Shown here: positions 34,996-45,976 of the stretch, in pieces | Numbering within the stretch: position 1 is the stretch's first letter | Layout: every line of letters begins with the position of its first letter | Assembly: GCA_028752905.1 (NCBI GenBank) | Contig: JAQNBH010000015.1 | Span: 15,221,713 to 15,285,712 of the forward strand | DNA length: 64,000 bases | Direction: 5' to 3' | DNA from: Cladorhizidae sp. MBARI D1340-BT2 | Lineage: Eukaryota > Porifera > Demospongiae > Poecilosclerida > Cladorhizidae | Position numbers and translations under genes: made by a program | The notes under the pieces: generated by a model | Told to the model about the DNA's origin: nothing | Databases searched by the model: none | Seen by the model: the letters and a program-made list of their open reading frames with translations, nothing else

Positions 34996-35243
34996 TGTTA
35001 ACTGGTATACTATCCTGGTTAACTGGTATACTACCCTGGTTAATTGTATACTACCCTGGTTAACTGGTATACTACCCTGGTTAACTGGTATACTACCCTG
35101 GTTAACTGGTATACTACCCTGGTTAACTGGTATACTACCCTGGTTAACTGGTATACTACCCTGGTTAACTGGTATACTACCCTGGTTAACTGGTATACTA
35201 CCCTGGTTAACTGATATACTACCCTGGTTAACAGGTATACTAC
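34996..35243. repeat. 21-bp minisatellite inside the retrotransposon, about 11 copies
   Basis: The unit contains TGGTATACTACCCTGGTTAA. On the minus strand in the retrotransposon frame it encodes VVYQLTR repeated in tandem, entered directly from HAWSLHKERHDRVVYLLTR and left into AVLNCLGIAIPQ. The array is therefore an in-frame amplification of one heptapeptide of the element. Confidence 0.95.
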
Positions 35244-38200
35244 TCTATCGTGTCTTTCCTTGTGCAGGCTCCACGCATGGTACTGGCAGGACGAGACTAT
35301 CTTGCCCAGAGTCTCTGGGCCTTGGCCGCACTTTCTGCATTCCTGGGTCGTCTTTTCCTCTAAGATTCTCTGCCGGGTAGCTTCTGGTCATTGTGACACC
35401 ATCCTGAGCTGCCACTATGATCGCTTCCGATTCTGGCGATGACACACCTTCCGTCAGCCATTTGTGCATGTCCCTTATGACTTTGCTGTCTTTTAGAATG
35501 TGCCGGTAGTGAACCCCATGAATTTGCTTTACGGTTAGTCTCTCTGTCCTGGTCCCCTTTTGGAGCTCCTTGAGCTCTTCTAGGATCGGTGTCTGCATCT
35601 GCCGTTGTTCCTCGGGGCCCTGCGGTGGTTGTAAGCCTCTTCTTAGCAGGATTTTCTCTGCTCCTCCTATCGGTTTGCTTTCCTTTGGCCTCGAGAGATC
35701 TTTGGAACCTCATGGCTCCTTGGATCTCTTTGTCTTCACTCGCTATTAGGTGTGCGGCCGCCGATACCGTCTCAAGTTCCCACTGATCCTCGAGGTTTAG
35801 CAGGCCACGTCCTCCTTCTCTGGGGAGGTATAGTCTTTCGGTTGACACCCTCTTGTTATGAAACATTTTCCCTGGTAGCTTCCTCCTTGTCCACCTGTCT
35901 AGGGCTCTCATATCGCATCTGGACCACCGCACCACCCTGAGGTAGTATCTCAGTAGGCCCACACCCCATGCGTTGTGTAGTTTGGTCTTCTCTTTGGCAC
36001 TCAGGTCAGTCCTCCATACTCTGTTTACCCTTTCCTTGTACTCCACTGTAACTCGGCTTTTTGCTCGGGCCTGATCAGCCCTAAACATGTTCCACTCCCA
36101 GGTATTTGTACGTGCCATTAACTTCTTCTATTGCCCCTCCGTCTCTTAGCCTTGCCCCTCCCCTCTCCTCGTTCTTCTATCTCTTGTCATGTGTACCATG
36201 GCGCATTTCTGCAGCCCGAACTCCATCCCTATTGCATCCGACACGTCTTCGACTCAGTTTATGGTCTCGTGTAATTTTGTTTTGTTTCGTGGCCGCATCC
36301 TTTAGATCGTCCATATACAGTAGGTGAGTGATGGGGGCGGGGCTTCTTGGTACCGGCTTGTATACCTTGTGTTTTCTTCAGAGCATGGGATAGGGGAGCC
36401 CTGCAGATGCAGAAGAGGAAAGGTGAGAGGGAGTCTCCTTCAAACATGCCTCTCTTGAAGTTAATGGAGATCTTTGTTCTGAGACCCTGAGGGATATGTC
36501 TGACCTCCATAGGGGGATTGGATTTCCAGTATCCTACTTATTTCTTTCGGTGCTCTGACGGCCTTTAGCACTTTGAGGATCCATCTGTGCGGGGGTCATG
36601 TCGAAGGCCTTCTTGTAGTCTATCCATCTCATCGACAGGTTTTTCCTGTGGGTCTGAGGGAATGTGGCAGTAATATTCACTAGTGCCTCTTTGGCCATAT
36701 GGTTTTATTACCCGGGGAGGGGCTATTTCCTCATCTATAGTCAGTGCATCCAGGCAGCCTCGTTTCCCTTTCTTGAGGGCTTTCTGCTCGGTGGGGAGGA
36801 TGCAGTGTCTCCGGACATGGGCCCTCATCACTATGGCCATCACGCTGGTTCTTGTAGGTGCTATTCAGGCTGGTTATGGGTCTGTAAGTCAGTCATTATG
36901 CGTCAGCCTTTGTACATATCTTGTACGTGTTTTGTTCTCGTAATGCTTTTCCTACCTGTACTGTCCTGGGCCACTTGTTGCACCTGCTTTGGGGATTACC
37001 ATCTCTTCCCCTGACCAGCCACTTTGGGATCTCCCCTTCCCCCTCCAGGCAATCAGTCAGCATTCCCTCCAAGATCTGTGCCGTCCGTTCCAGGGTCTTG
37101 AGCTGTAGGTACAGGTGGGTTTAGTGGGACTAGCGAGTGCTTTGGGGTGTTAGTCTACTTCCTGCCACCCCTCACCCCCTTCCCGTCATTGCCCCCTTGC
37201 CTGGTTGGTTGGCTCACCAAGTGTGCGGCGATCTGGTCTGGCCGTGTTGCATTCCAGCCTGGCATTTTCCTTTGCGCCTCCCGCCACGCTTCCTACCAGT
37301 TTGGAGAAGGTTGGGGGTCTTCTCAGTTTGTCTGCCTCACTGCCTCTCTCGTGCTTTAGAGCCACGATTTTACATCTTGCTGGTAGTGTCCTTCTCTCTC
37401 CTAGAGGGTTTTCCAATATTCAGAGATTTCGCTGACCTCTTCACGTGTGAGCACCTGTGGAGCTGGTCTTCTCTTCATGAACCTTGTGCCTTCGGCTTCC
37501 AGCTTGTCTCTCTCTCTTTTCACTCTCATGCAATGCCTTGCCCGCTGCACTTTGAGCGCCTTAACTTGGAGCAGGCTGACCTGTTTAGAGGACAGCTTTC
37601 TAAGCGATCTCATGTCTAATCGGGTCTTGGGGAATGCCTTGTGCAGCCGCTTCCTTATCAATTTGCTTTTAGCCTTGATTCTGTTGATTTAGAATCTCAG
37701 CCAGCTGATGTGCCTCCTTGTGTTCGTTATAGACATGAGCAGGGCCTCTCTTGGTCGCTGCACTTTCCCTTTCCTATTTGTCCTGGTATTGGTTCTGGCA
37801 TTCGTCATTGTTGGGGGACTCGGATGTACCAGTGGTCTCCTGCTGCCACTCTTCTTCGTCTGTTCCATCATTATCTGGGTTTGTTTGCACGGGGTTGGCG
37901 TTTGGCTCTGGCTTAGCTGGCCTTCTCCTTTCTTCCTTCTCTCTCTTTATTGCCTGGCTTCGGCAGTAAAGTGTTCAGGTCCCACAGGCTTTCAAACTTT
38001 TCTTCTTCCCAAGTTCTACCCCTTACCTTGTCAACTCTTCTCTCTATTTCGGCATCTCCCTCTGGAAGTGGAGGTGGGCGTGGGCCAGGTCTTTCTCTCT
38101 GTGATAGCGAGCGAGGTCCTTGGCAATCTCTGCCATCACTCGTGCTCCGAGTTCTTCTTTTTTTGTGCTCAGATACTTGGCTGGTGAACCTGGGGGGGGG

Positions 38201-38924
38201 GTTATGAAGAGCTTGGATTAATTGGACAGCATTTGGGGACCAGTGGGATTGTTTGTACCTGTGGGCTCTCTCTGGGAGGCACGTCTCTTTGCCGGCCTGC
38301 ATTCTGTGTCTGTCCTGCGGTCACCTCGAGTGATGGAGAGCAATCTGGCTCTCTTCTGCCTCAGAGCTGGGCATCTTGAGGGTAGTGTAGGGTGGTGTGA
38401 ACACCAGGAGTTCTTGAGACGAGCTAGGAAGCCTTTTCTGAGGGGCTCATCATCCTCTGAAATTCTCAGCAGGGAAGCAAGCCTCCAGTGGTTGGGTCCA
38501 CCTGCACACGCTTACACGCTTCCTTGGTAGTGTTCTCCCCCATACTTGCTAGGTCTTCAGGTAAAAATCCTTTGTTAGTAGAAGGTGCAAGTATTAACGC
38601 TAGGCGCCGGTTTATATACCCATTTATATACCCCATGCCATCGCATTTGAGTGAGCCATTTTCCCGCCATCCCGCCCGTGGTTGCTTGATAGCGTGGTCT
38701 ATGGCTTTTCTTCGTTAGCGACTCTTTCAATTGCGGTCAGTGGTTTCCCGCTTATTTCGTCGGGGGCGTCAGCCAGCTTGGGCTTGTGGTTCTTCATCTA
38801 TCTTCCGCTCACCTGGGATGGTCACTGGCCTGCTTGGGTTGGTTGGCCATTTTTAAGCCCCTCCCCTCGCAGCCCACAGCATCCATAGACGGGAGTTTGA
38901 GTCCTGGTCCACCGCTGCTCTTCG

Positions 38925-39112
38925 CTCCGGCATGTTCTGAGTGGATCTCTGCCACTTTCCCAGGGTGACCTGGTCCACCGCTGCTCTTCGCTCCGGCATG
39001 TTCTGCTGGGCTAGGATCTCTACCACTTTCCCAGGGTGACCTGGTCCACCGCTGCTCTTCCGCTCCGGCATGTTCTGCTGGGCTAGGATCTCTGCCACTT
39101 TCCCAGGGTGAC
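38925..39112. repeat. About 75-bp tandem repeat, 2.7 copies
   Basis: The unit contains TGACCTGGTCCACCGCTGCT, CTTCGCTCCGGCATGTTCTG and CTGGGCTAGGATCTCTGCCA. It lies at the presumed 5' end of the minus-strand retrotransposon and may be its repeated 5' UTR, a common arrangement in non-LTR elements. Confidence 0.9.
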
Positions 39113-39216
39113 CAGCTATGCCGAATTACCATGCAGTTTGTGCTCATGCCGACTTCTGCAATAACCTTCCACCGACCTCACCTCTGAACCGGGAACACTA
39201 AACTATGTAGGGTGTA

Positions 39217-40280
39217 CAGGCCCGTACCCAGACTTCCGAAAAGGGGGGTTCCATCGAAAAGGGGGGTTCCATCAAAAAGGGGGGTTCCATCGAAAAGGGG
39301 GGTTCCATCAAAAAGGGGGGTTCCATCGAAAAGGGGGGTTCCATCAAAAAGGGGGGTTCCATCGAAAAGGGGGGTTCCATCAAAAAGGGAGGTTCCATCA
39401 AAAAGGGGGGTTCCATCAAAAAGGGTGGTTCCATCACTGGTGTTTTGTAATCTTTACCTAATACCTGGTAAATTTACAGTAGAGCCTATAGCTGCCTCGT
39501 ATCAGGATTTTGTATATATGCTACATTATGTTTTCTGACCCCAACTCTATTGCATACTAAAGAACATACGTTTCGGTTACGGAACACCCAGTTTCCAAAG
39601 GGGTCCATAACTCGGAGGTCCTACTTTATATATTATATATATAAGATATTATGTTATCATTTATTTTTTATAATAAAACAAACAAAACAAATGATGGCCA
39701 GGCACAACTATATATATATATATATATTTCAGCATGTATATATATTTTATGAAATTTTGATATTAGTCCATATTACCTTGTAGTACGATAAAACACCATC
39801 AATCTGCTGAAATGCCTGAACTACATCGAGTGTTGTACTCTGTAACTTCACTGTAATGCCAGCCACATGTGAAAGAAACTGCTAAATAATGCAGAAGAGA
39901 AGTGGCTTTGCTTCTTGACTCATAATCCCACACAGCATTACTAAAATTAGCAGTGAATGTATCAATGTGCAATCCAAGCCCTATTCCTTTGAAAGCAGTG
40001 ACCATAAATTTATAACATCCATAGAAATGTGAATACGCAGTGTTTACACCTGCCCAACTGGGTTCTGTCCTGGTTCACTCCGCTCTTCTTGGACTTCTAC
40101 CACCCTTTTGAAATATTTCAGAAGCCCGCTAGGGTTGCCAAACAGTAACTTTCTCTTGCTCGCCATTATCAGCTACCAACTCGGCTCAGAAAAACAAGCA
40201 CATGTGACGTAACGTACCTTACCAGCTTTTCTGCAAGTTGAAAGGGGGGTTTGATTGAACCCCCCCTGGGTACGGGCCTG
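39217..40280. mobile_element. 1.06-kb non-autonomous TIR element
   Basis: Perfect 15-bp terminal inverted repeats (CAGGCCCGTACCCAG at 39217-39231, inverted at 40266-40280) are flanked by GTGTA on both sides (39212-39216 and 40281-40285), a candidate 5-bp target duplication. The TIR similarity extends inward as GGGGGGTTC(A/C)ATC. There is no transposase frame. It lies in intron 3 of the kinase gene. The superfamily is uncertain: the CAGG start resembles hAT, but hAT duplications are 8 bp. Confidence 0.8.
39238..39436. repeat. 19-bp minisatellite at the left end of the TIR element
   Basis: About 10 copies of AAAAGGGGGGTTCCATC plus GA or AA. The right terminus of the same element contains a single GGGGGGTTCAATCAAA (read inward on the minus strand), which matches the unit closely, so the array probably arose from the sub-terminal sequence. 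Confidence 0.95.
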
Positions 40281-40532
40281 GTGTATAAGGTCACGAAAGT
40301 GCAGGGTGCGAGTTCTGCGAATGCGTTCATGTTTGTTTTCCAGGGATTTCCACCGCCACTCTTCTGGTGAATTATTCACTTGTGTGTTCTGTGAAATTTA
40401 AACTTTTCTTTGGGCCCCTGCAACTCCGTGCTTCTACATGAGCCATTTTTAGTGTTGGTGCTGAGTGCACTTTATCAGTATTTATATCACATTACATATG
40501 AAGACCCTTACCAAACAATGTTTTGATTGCAG

Positions 40533-40760
40533 GAAGAAGCCGAACTTGATTGTCCATCTTGACGTCACGCCAGAGGAGAGCAAGAGGAGGATCGAGATGA
40601 GGAAAAGGGATTGTGAGTCGACCATTACTCTGGAGTATCTCTCGAACCTCCATCAAGCGTACGAGGAGTTTATGAAGGACATTGCACGCATAATCCCTGT
40701 CATCAGAGTCAACTACCAGACATTCAGGACAGCAGATGAAATGGCAGACATGATTGTGCG
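40533..40760 (+). CDS. Deoxynucleoside kinase, exon 4
   Basis: Encodes the end of Met152 through residue 227 plus two bases of Arg228. The acceptor is TTTTGATTGCAG and the donor GTGCG|GTAAGT. KKPNLIVHLDVTPEESKRRI is the core beta strand and following helix, and MRKRDCES contains the lid region whose arginines contact ATP phosphates. EYLSNLHQAYEEF and IPVIRVNYQTF complete the C-terminal fold. It joins exon 3 exactly in frame over the 8.2-kb intron. Confidence 0.95.
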
Positions 40761-40770
40761 GTAAGTACAC

Positions 40771-42109
40771 CAGCAAGTACCGTCAAGGCTTAACTGCGGT
40801 ATTATTTATAACCGATGTGCAATGTTTGCCATGAATGATAATTTAAACATACACGGGGACGTTGTATAGTCGAGGAATACGCAGCAGAAAGGGAAGCCTT
40901 GCAAGTGTCTCGACTTCTTCGGACCATCCAGCAATCTTCCACCCCCAAGAAGTTCAACCGATTAACTGCGATTGACGCCAATTGACATCACGCACGTGCA
41001 AGCTTTGAATGGTGGTTGGCGCCAATTGGTGTCAATAGCAATATTAGAGCAGACAAGTCATTAAAAGAAGAACTGGTTTGTTTTAAACTTGTTTATTATC
41101 TAGAAAATAGGATGCCATTATTAGCATGCATAAGCTCTATCTAACAAGATAAAAGCTAGCTAACTACACATTGAAAATTATTTGCGCATAATTATAGTTG
41201 GCTTTTCCCTACCTTCATTGCTAGAGCTTGGCATCATCTGTCTGGTAAGCTCAGGTAAAGCTTCTACACTCCATCTCCGCATGTTTCTATAGAAGAAGGA
41301 GCGTAAAAGTCGATCGTTAGTTAAACATTGCCTGACATCGAAGATAGCCTTTGAAATCGTGAGCATTAGCTCCAAACATCACTAAAGCACGACCGACTAG
41401 ATTGTTTCCTAAATCTCGTAGTCAACACACCCACCGCTTTGCTTTAGGGCAGATTATGTTGAATTTTCCGAACTCTAGTCCAAGCTTCAGGCATTTTTTC
41501 CCTCTCCTAATTGAGGCGATCACTTGAAAATAACTCCACCCCAAGTATTATAATACAATTTTTTAATGACACGGTTAATCGGTTAACTCAAATGTTGGAA
41601 AGAGTACCGGACGATATTTTAAGAAGTACTTTTCTGAAGTTAGAAATGTCCGTCACATTTGACAAGATGATCGAGTTGCCTAAAAAAAAAAAAGGAAGAA
41701 AAGAAAACTGTTAAGGAATGGAGTTAACTAGTGCAGACACCAGGTGTGGTGATGGCTGGAGCAGCAGAGGGAATTGAGCCAGCCTCTCTCTACGGTTGAA
41801 TATGTGTCCATATATCGATCACAAAGATTTTGGCACTATCACTCCTTTCACAGATAAGGTTGTCAAATGCAAGACCACCACTAAAGTAAGACCTCTGAAG
41901 AAAAATTCAAGAACTTAAAAGTATCCGACGGCAGATTCTCAACTTTAATTAAAACTGGCATCAAAATCATCCGACATCTGAATAGACAAAGGCAGTGGAA
42001 GGCAGCATGGGAGTTGAAGTAGTAGGCTTGACAGACAAGTTGGCAATTTACAGCAACCATTGAAGCATCTCTAAGCCTTGTCAACCCAGTGTGATGTTTT
42101 ATCTTGTTT
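40771..42109. other. Intron 4 of the kinase, left part
   Basis: Non-repetitive intronic sequence. A minus-strand frame at about 41310-41520 and a plus-strand frame at 41511-41714 look weakly protein-like but match no family, and each carries a stop or a poly-A run. Confidence 0.45.
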
Positions 42110-44045
42110 GTGTCCCCAGAGTTGTCAGCTTTGTGTGTCCCCACAGAGATATTGTTGATCTACTTTAGCCTGCCTAAACCCAGTGTGCTATTGATCAGTG
42201 TGTGTCCCCACAGAGATATTGTTGATCTACCTAAACCCAGTGTGCTATTGATCAGTGTGTGTCCCCACAGAGATATTGTTGATCTACTTTAGCCTGCCTA
42301 AACCCAGTGTGCTATTGATCAGTGTGTGTCCATAGAGATATTGTTGAGCCTGCCTAAACCTAGTGTGCTATTTTGATCAGTGTGTGTCCCCATAGAGATA
42401 TTGGATCTACTTTAGCCCAGTGTGCTATTGATCAGTGTGTGTCCCCACAGAGATATTGTTGATCTACTTTAGCCTGCCTAAACCCAGTGTGCTATTGATC
42501 AGTGTGTGTCCCCACAGAGATATTGTTGAGCCTGCCTAAACCCAGTGTGCTATTTTGATCAGTGTGTGTCCCCATAGAGATATTGGATATTGGATCTACT
42601 TTAGCCCAGTGTGCTATTGATCAGTGTGTGTCCCCACAGAGATATTGTGCATCTACTTTAGCCTGACTAAACCCAGTGTGCTATTGATCAGTGTGTGTCC
42701 CCATAGAGATATTGTTGATCTACTTTAGCCTGCCTAAACCCAGTGTGCTATTGATCAGTGTGTGTCCCCATAGATCTACTTAGCCTGCCTAAACCCAGTG
42801 TGCTATTGATCAGTGTGTGTCCCCACAGAGATATTGTTGAGCCTGCCTAAACCCAGTGTGCTATTTTGATCAGTGTGTGTCCCCATAGAGATATATATTG
42901 GATCTACTTTAGCCCAGTGTGCTATTGATCAGTGTGTGTCCCCACAGATATATTGTGCATCTACTTTAGCCTGACTAAACCCAGGTGTTATTGATCAGTG
43001 TGTGTCCCATTGTTGATCTACTTTAGCCTGCCTAAACCCAGTGTGCTATTGATCAGTGTGTGTCCCCACAGAGATATTGATATTGTGCATCTACTTAGCC
43101 TGCCTAAACCCAGTGTGCTATTGATCAGTGTGTGTCCCCACAGAGATATTGTTGAGCCTGCCTAAACCCAGTGTGCTATTTTGATCAGTGTGTGTCCCCA
43201 TAGAGATATTGGATCTACTTTAGCCCAGTGTGCTATTGATCAGTGTGTGTCCCCGCAGAGATATTGTGCATCTACTTTAGCCTGACTAAACCCAGTGTGC
43301 TATTGATCAGTGTGTGTCCCCATAGAGATATTGTTGATCTACTTTAGCCTGCCTAAACCCAGTGTGCTATTGATCAGTGTGTCCCCATAGAGATATTGTG
43401 GATCTACTTTAGCTTGCCTAAACCCAGTGTGCTATTGATCAGTGTGTGTCCCCATAGAGATATTGTGGATCTACTTTAGCCTGCCTAAACCCAGTGTGCT
43501 ATTGATCAGTGTGTGTCCCCATAGAGATATTGTGGATCTACTTTAGCTTGCCTAAACCCAGTGTGCTATTGATCAGTGTGTCCCCATAGAGATATTGTGG
43601 ATCTACTTTAGCTTGCCTAAACCCAGTGTGCTATTGATCAGTGTGTCCCCATAGAGATATTGTGCATCTACTTTAGCCTGCCTAAACCCAGTGTGCTATT
43701 GATCAGTGTGTGTCCCCATAGAGATATTGTTGATCTACTTTAGCCTGCCTAAACCCAGTGTGCTATTGATCAGTGTGTGTCCCCATAGAGATATTGTGCA
43801 TCTACTTTAGCCTGCCTAAACCCAGTGTGTTATTGATCAGTGTGTCCCCACAGAGATATTGTTGATCTACTTTAGCCTGCCTAAACCCAGTGTGCTATTG
43901 ATCAGGGTGTGTCCCCACAGAGATATTGTGCATCTACTATAGCCTGCCTAAACCTAGTGTGCTATTGATCAGTGTGTGTCCCCACAGAGATATTGTTGAT
44001 CTACTTTAGCCTGCCTAAACCCAGTGTGCTATTGATCAGTGCACA
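42110..44045. repeat. 67-bp satellite in kinase intron 4, about 30 copies
   Basis: The unit contains CCTGCCTAAACCCAGTGTGC, TATTGATCAGTGTGTGTCCC, CACAGAGATATTGTTGATCT and ACTTTAG. Shorter variants lack GATCTACTTTAG, and TTTTGATCAG variants recur as blocks at regular intervals (about 42370, 42550, 42865, 43180), showing higher-order amplification. Each full unit carries a splice-acceptor-like GTGTGTCCCCACAG or CCCCATAG on the transcribed strand. Confidence 0.98.
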
Positions 44046-44184
44046 TAGCTACCGTCCACCTGCCTCAGCGTGATATTGATCCAGTGTGTTCTAATTAGAA
44101 GTAGTCAATTGGATGAGGTGACATGTGTGAGCTATCATTACGAATACTGACACTTTTTCCTCCATCTTTCACATCACACTGCAG

Positions 44185-44248
44185 GGAGTATGGGAAGATG
44201 ACGTCAGTGAGATACATCGACTTTGACAGTCCAACCATCCATAATTGA
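44185..44248 (+). CDS. Deoxynucleoside kinase, exon 5 (terminal)
   Basis: After the acceptor ATCACACTGCAG the exon completes Arg228 and encodes EYGKMTSVRYIDFDSPTIHN followed by TGA (44246-44248). The phase matches exon 4. The 3' end faces the terminal exon of SEC23. Confidence 0.93.
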
Positions 44249-44496
44249 ACTTCCATATTCCAATTTTTGTAATTTATTTTAATTTTAATTTTTCTCTCCT
44301 TTCTTCCTTTTACTGCACAAGTATATAATAATTATAGTAGCACAAGTATATGTACTCCACCAACCAAAGAAGGCCAGTCTTTATTGGTAATTTATATTTT
44401 ATAAAGAACATTGCACTCCAACACAAACAACATCCATCAGTTAGCTGAAGGTAAATTAGGCCCATAAAGTGTCCCACCCAACACAAGATAATGCTC
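44249..44496. other. Convergent 3' intergenic region
   Basis: Only 248 bp separate the kinase stop from the SEC23 stop. It contains AT-rich sequence with a minus-strand AATAAA (44380-44385) and no canonical plus-strand AATAAA (TATAAA-like at about 44399), so the two 3' UTRs may overlap. Confidence 0.7.
44380..44385 (-). promoter_or_regulatory. Poly(A) signal AATAAA of SEC23
   Basis: TTTATT on the plus strand reads AATAAA on the minus strand, 112 bp past the SEC23 stop codon. Confidence 0.6.
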
Positions 44497-44583
44497 TTAT
44501 GTGGAGCTGGACACTGCCAACTTCTTCAAGTGATCCATAAATACTTGCAAGCTCACGTCATCAGTCAAAATGGCAGTGGTTTC
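44497..44583 (-). CDS. SEC23: SEC23 terminal exon
   Basis: SEC23 is the GTPase-activating subunit of the inner COPII coat: it pairs with SEC24, stimulates SAR1 and drives budding from the endoplasmic reticulum. This last exon starts after the acceptor TGTGTGTAG and encodes TAILTDDVSLQVFMDHLKKL followed by AVSSST and TAA, nearly identical to the conserved animal SEC23 C-terminus. Six exons of the gene lie in this window on the minus strand (63856 down to 44497, 187 residues, roughly the last quarter of a protein of about 765 residues); the rest is to the right of the window. All six join in frame at phase 0 with GT-AG introns, so the gene is judged functional. Confidence 0.95.
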   Translation of the reverse strand, partial: ETTAILTDDVSLQVFMDHLKKLAVSSST

Positions 44584-44611
44584 CTACACACATATATGTA
44601 TATAAATATTA

Positions 44612-44862
44612 ACACTCGAGAACATGCCTCTCTACATTGATATTATATAAATATGTATATATACATTAAACACCAGTCATACCGGATGTTATACATAGAG
44701 AACAGGCCCTCTACATTGATAATATATACATTAAACGCCAGTCATACTGGCTATTATACATAGAGAACAGCCCTCTACATTGTAATATATATACATTAAA
44801 CACCAGTCATACTGGCTATTATACATAGAGAACAGGCCCTCTACATTGATAATATATACACT
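44612..44862. repeat. About 64-bp repeat, 4 copies, left of the Mutator-like element
   Basis: The unit contains CATTAAACACCAGTCATAC and ATTATACATAGAGAACAGGC then CCTCTACATTGATAATATATA. One more partial copy (AACACCGGCTATTATACATA) continues at 48258-48299, on the other side of the inserted element. Confidence 0.94.
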
Positions 44863-45902
44863 AAGGGGGGAATAAACCCCAAAAGTGGTTGAATTTTTTG
44901 TTTTGTTTGTTTGTTCTTTGTTCATAGACGTCATATTCCAAGTTTCAAAGCAATTGAAAACTCCATAATAAAGTTACAGTAATTTTTATACACACACACC
45001 AACCAGTTGATTGTCTTGATTTCAGCCAACAAACCTGAAGAATGAACTAGATCCTTCCCAGAGATGGAGATTTACGATCGTCAATGTTAGAAACTTCGTT
45101 TATACACCAAAATGTAGCTTATTCAAAGGAGTACCTTGGTGCACACAGCTATCATTTTAGCATCGCGCATGAATAAGAATTGTTTCGAAAATCTGTCCGC
45201 ACAGTTGACTTCGCTGCTGTTTTTGTTTCCTCTGAAGAATGCCGAAGACCAAAATAACCTACAGAAGAAGTAGAAGAAGCCTTGGGAGAGTTTCATACTG
45301 GAGAGGAATGCTCAACAGAGCAGGGAGCTCAACCCATACTGGAGAGGAATGCTCAACAGAGCAGCTGAGCAGGGAACTCAACCGATGACCTCGGTGACCT
45401 CGAGCACACTTTCCACTGTAAGTTTATCCTGGCTAATAGTTAGCTAGCTAATTCCTTAGCTTTTGGAGAAATATAGCTAGCCCTTTCCCCCCTTCATGCA
45501 TACAGGAACATGTTGCTGCTCCTTCCCAGTCAGCCCTTTCCCCCCTTCATGCATACAGGAACATGTTGCTGCTCCTTCCCAGTCTGTTTCCACTTCTGCC
45601 CAGACTGTTTCCACTTCTGCCCAGACTATTTCCACCCAAACTGCCACCAGGAAGAAGTTCGCCCTTTTATCCCCCTCCACCAGTCTACCTTCCACTGCAT
45701 CTACCTCCTCTCCAGGCGCTACTGACCAATCCAACCTACCATCATTAGCTTCAGATGAGTGTGTTGGTGGGAGAGTGAAGATTGGGTACCGACTTTTCAA
45801 GTTAGAAAAACTGAATTTAGGCCCGAGTGAAATTGGTGTGTGTGTGTGTGTCATGCCACTCCCCCCTCATGCTAGATGAGACTTTTGGTAATAGAAGAGG
45901 GT

Positions 45903-45976
45903 TGGTATCAAGAGTTAGCATTACATGAGTTAGCATTACATGAGTTAGCATTACATGAGTTAGCATTACATGCTCT
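45903..45976. repeat. 15-16-bp repeat, 4 copies
   Basis: Four tandem copies of AGTTAGCATTACATG within the Mutator-like transposase region, adding a periodic ELALH-type insertion to the reading frame. Confidence 0.93.

Larger units (their letters stand above)
34430..39115 (-). mobile_element. Decayed R2/NeSL-like non-LTR retrotransposon
   Basis: Read on the minus strand within intron 3 of the kinase. Upstream (39115-37100) lie basic, low-complexity N-terminal frames, including ones rich in Arg/Lys. RT blocks follow: MRWIDYKKAFDMTP (about 36590-36635, first Asp), GMFEGDSLSPFLFC (about 36410-36455), and LLYMDDLKDAATKQN (about 36280-36325, the YMDD catalytic box), each in a different frame. A continuous 252-codon frame (36118-35360) continues with the post-RT region including RWSRCDMRALDRWTRRKLPG and TERLYLPREGGRGLLNLED, characteristic of R2-type polyproteins. 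The C-terminal part (about 35380-34560) holds a degenerate Cys-rich segment and VPVVFGDMGLIANMRTHLG. Frameshifts and stops make it inactive. Assignment to the R2/NeSL lineage rests on these motifs. Ends are not sharply defined and no target duplication was found. Confidence 0.8.

Noticed and set aside
36106..38207. Several hydrophobic plus-strand frames (membrane-protein-like)
   Set aside because: They are the complement of the basic, minus-strand retrotransposon frames. Hydrophobicity is a known artefact of the opposite strand.
41178..41520. Possible minus-strand exon (peptide with LVMFGANAHDFKGYLRC)
   Set aside because: Carries an in-frame stop, no matching splice signals and no recognisable family. 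It lies inside a kinase intron on the opposite strand.
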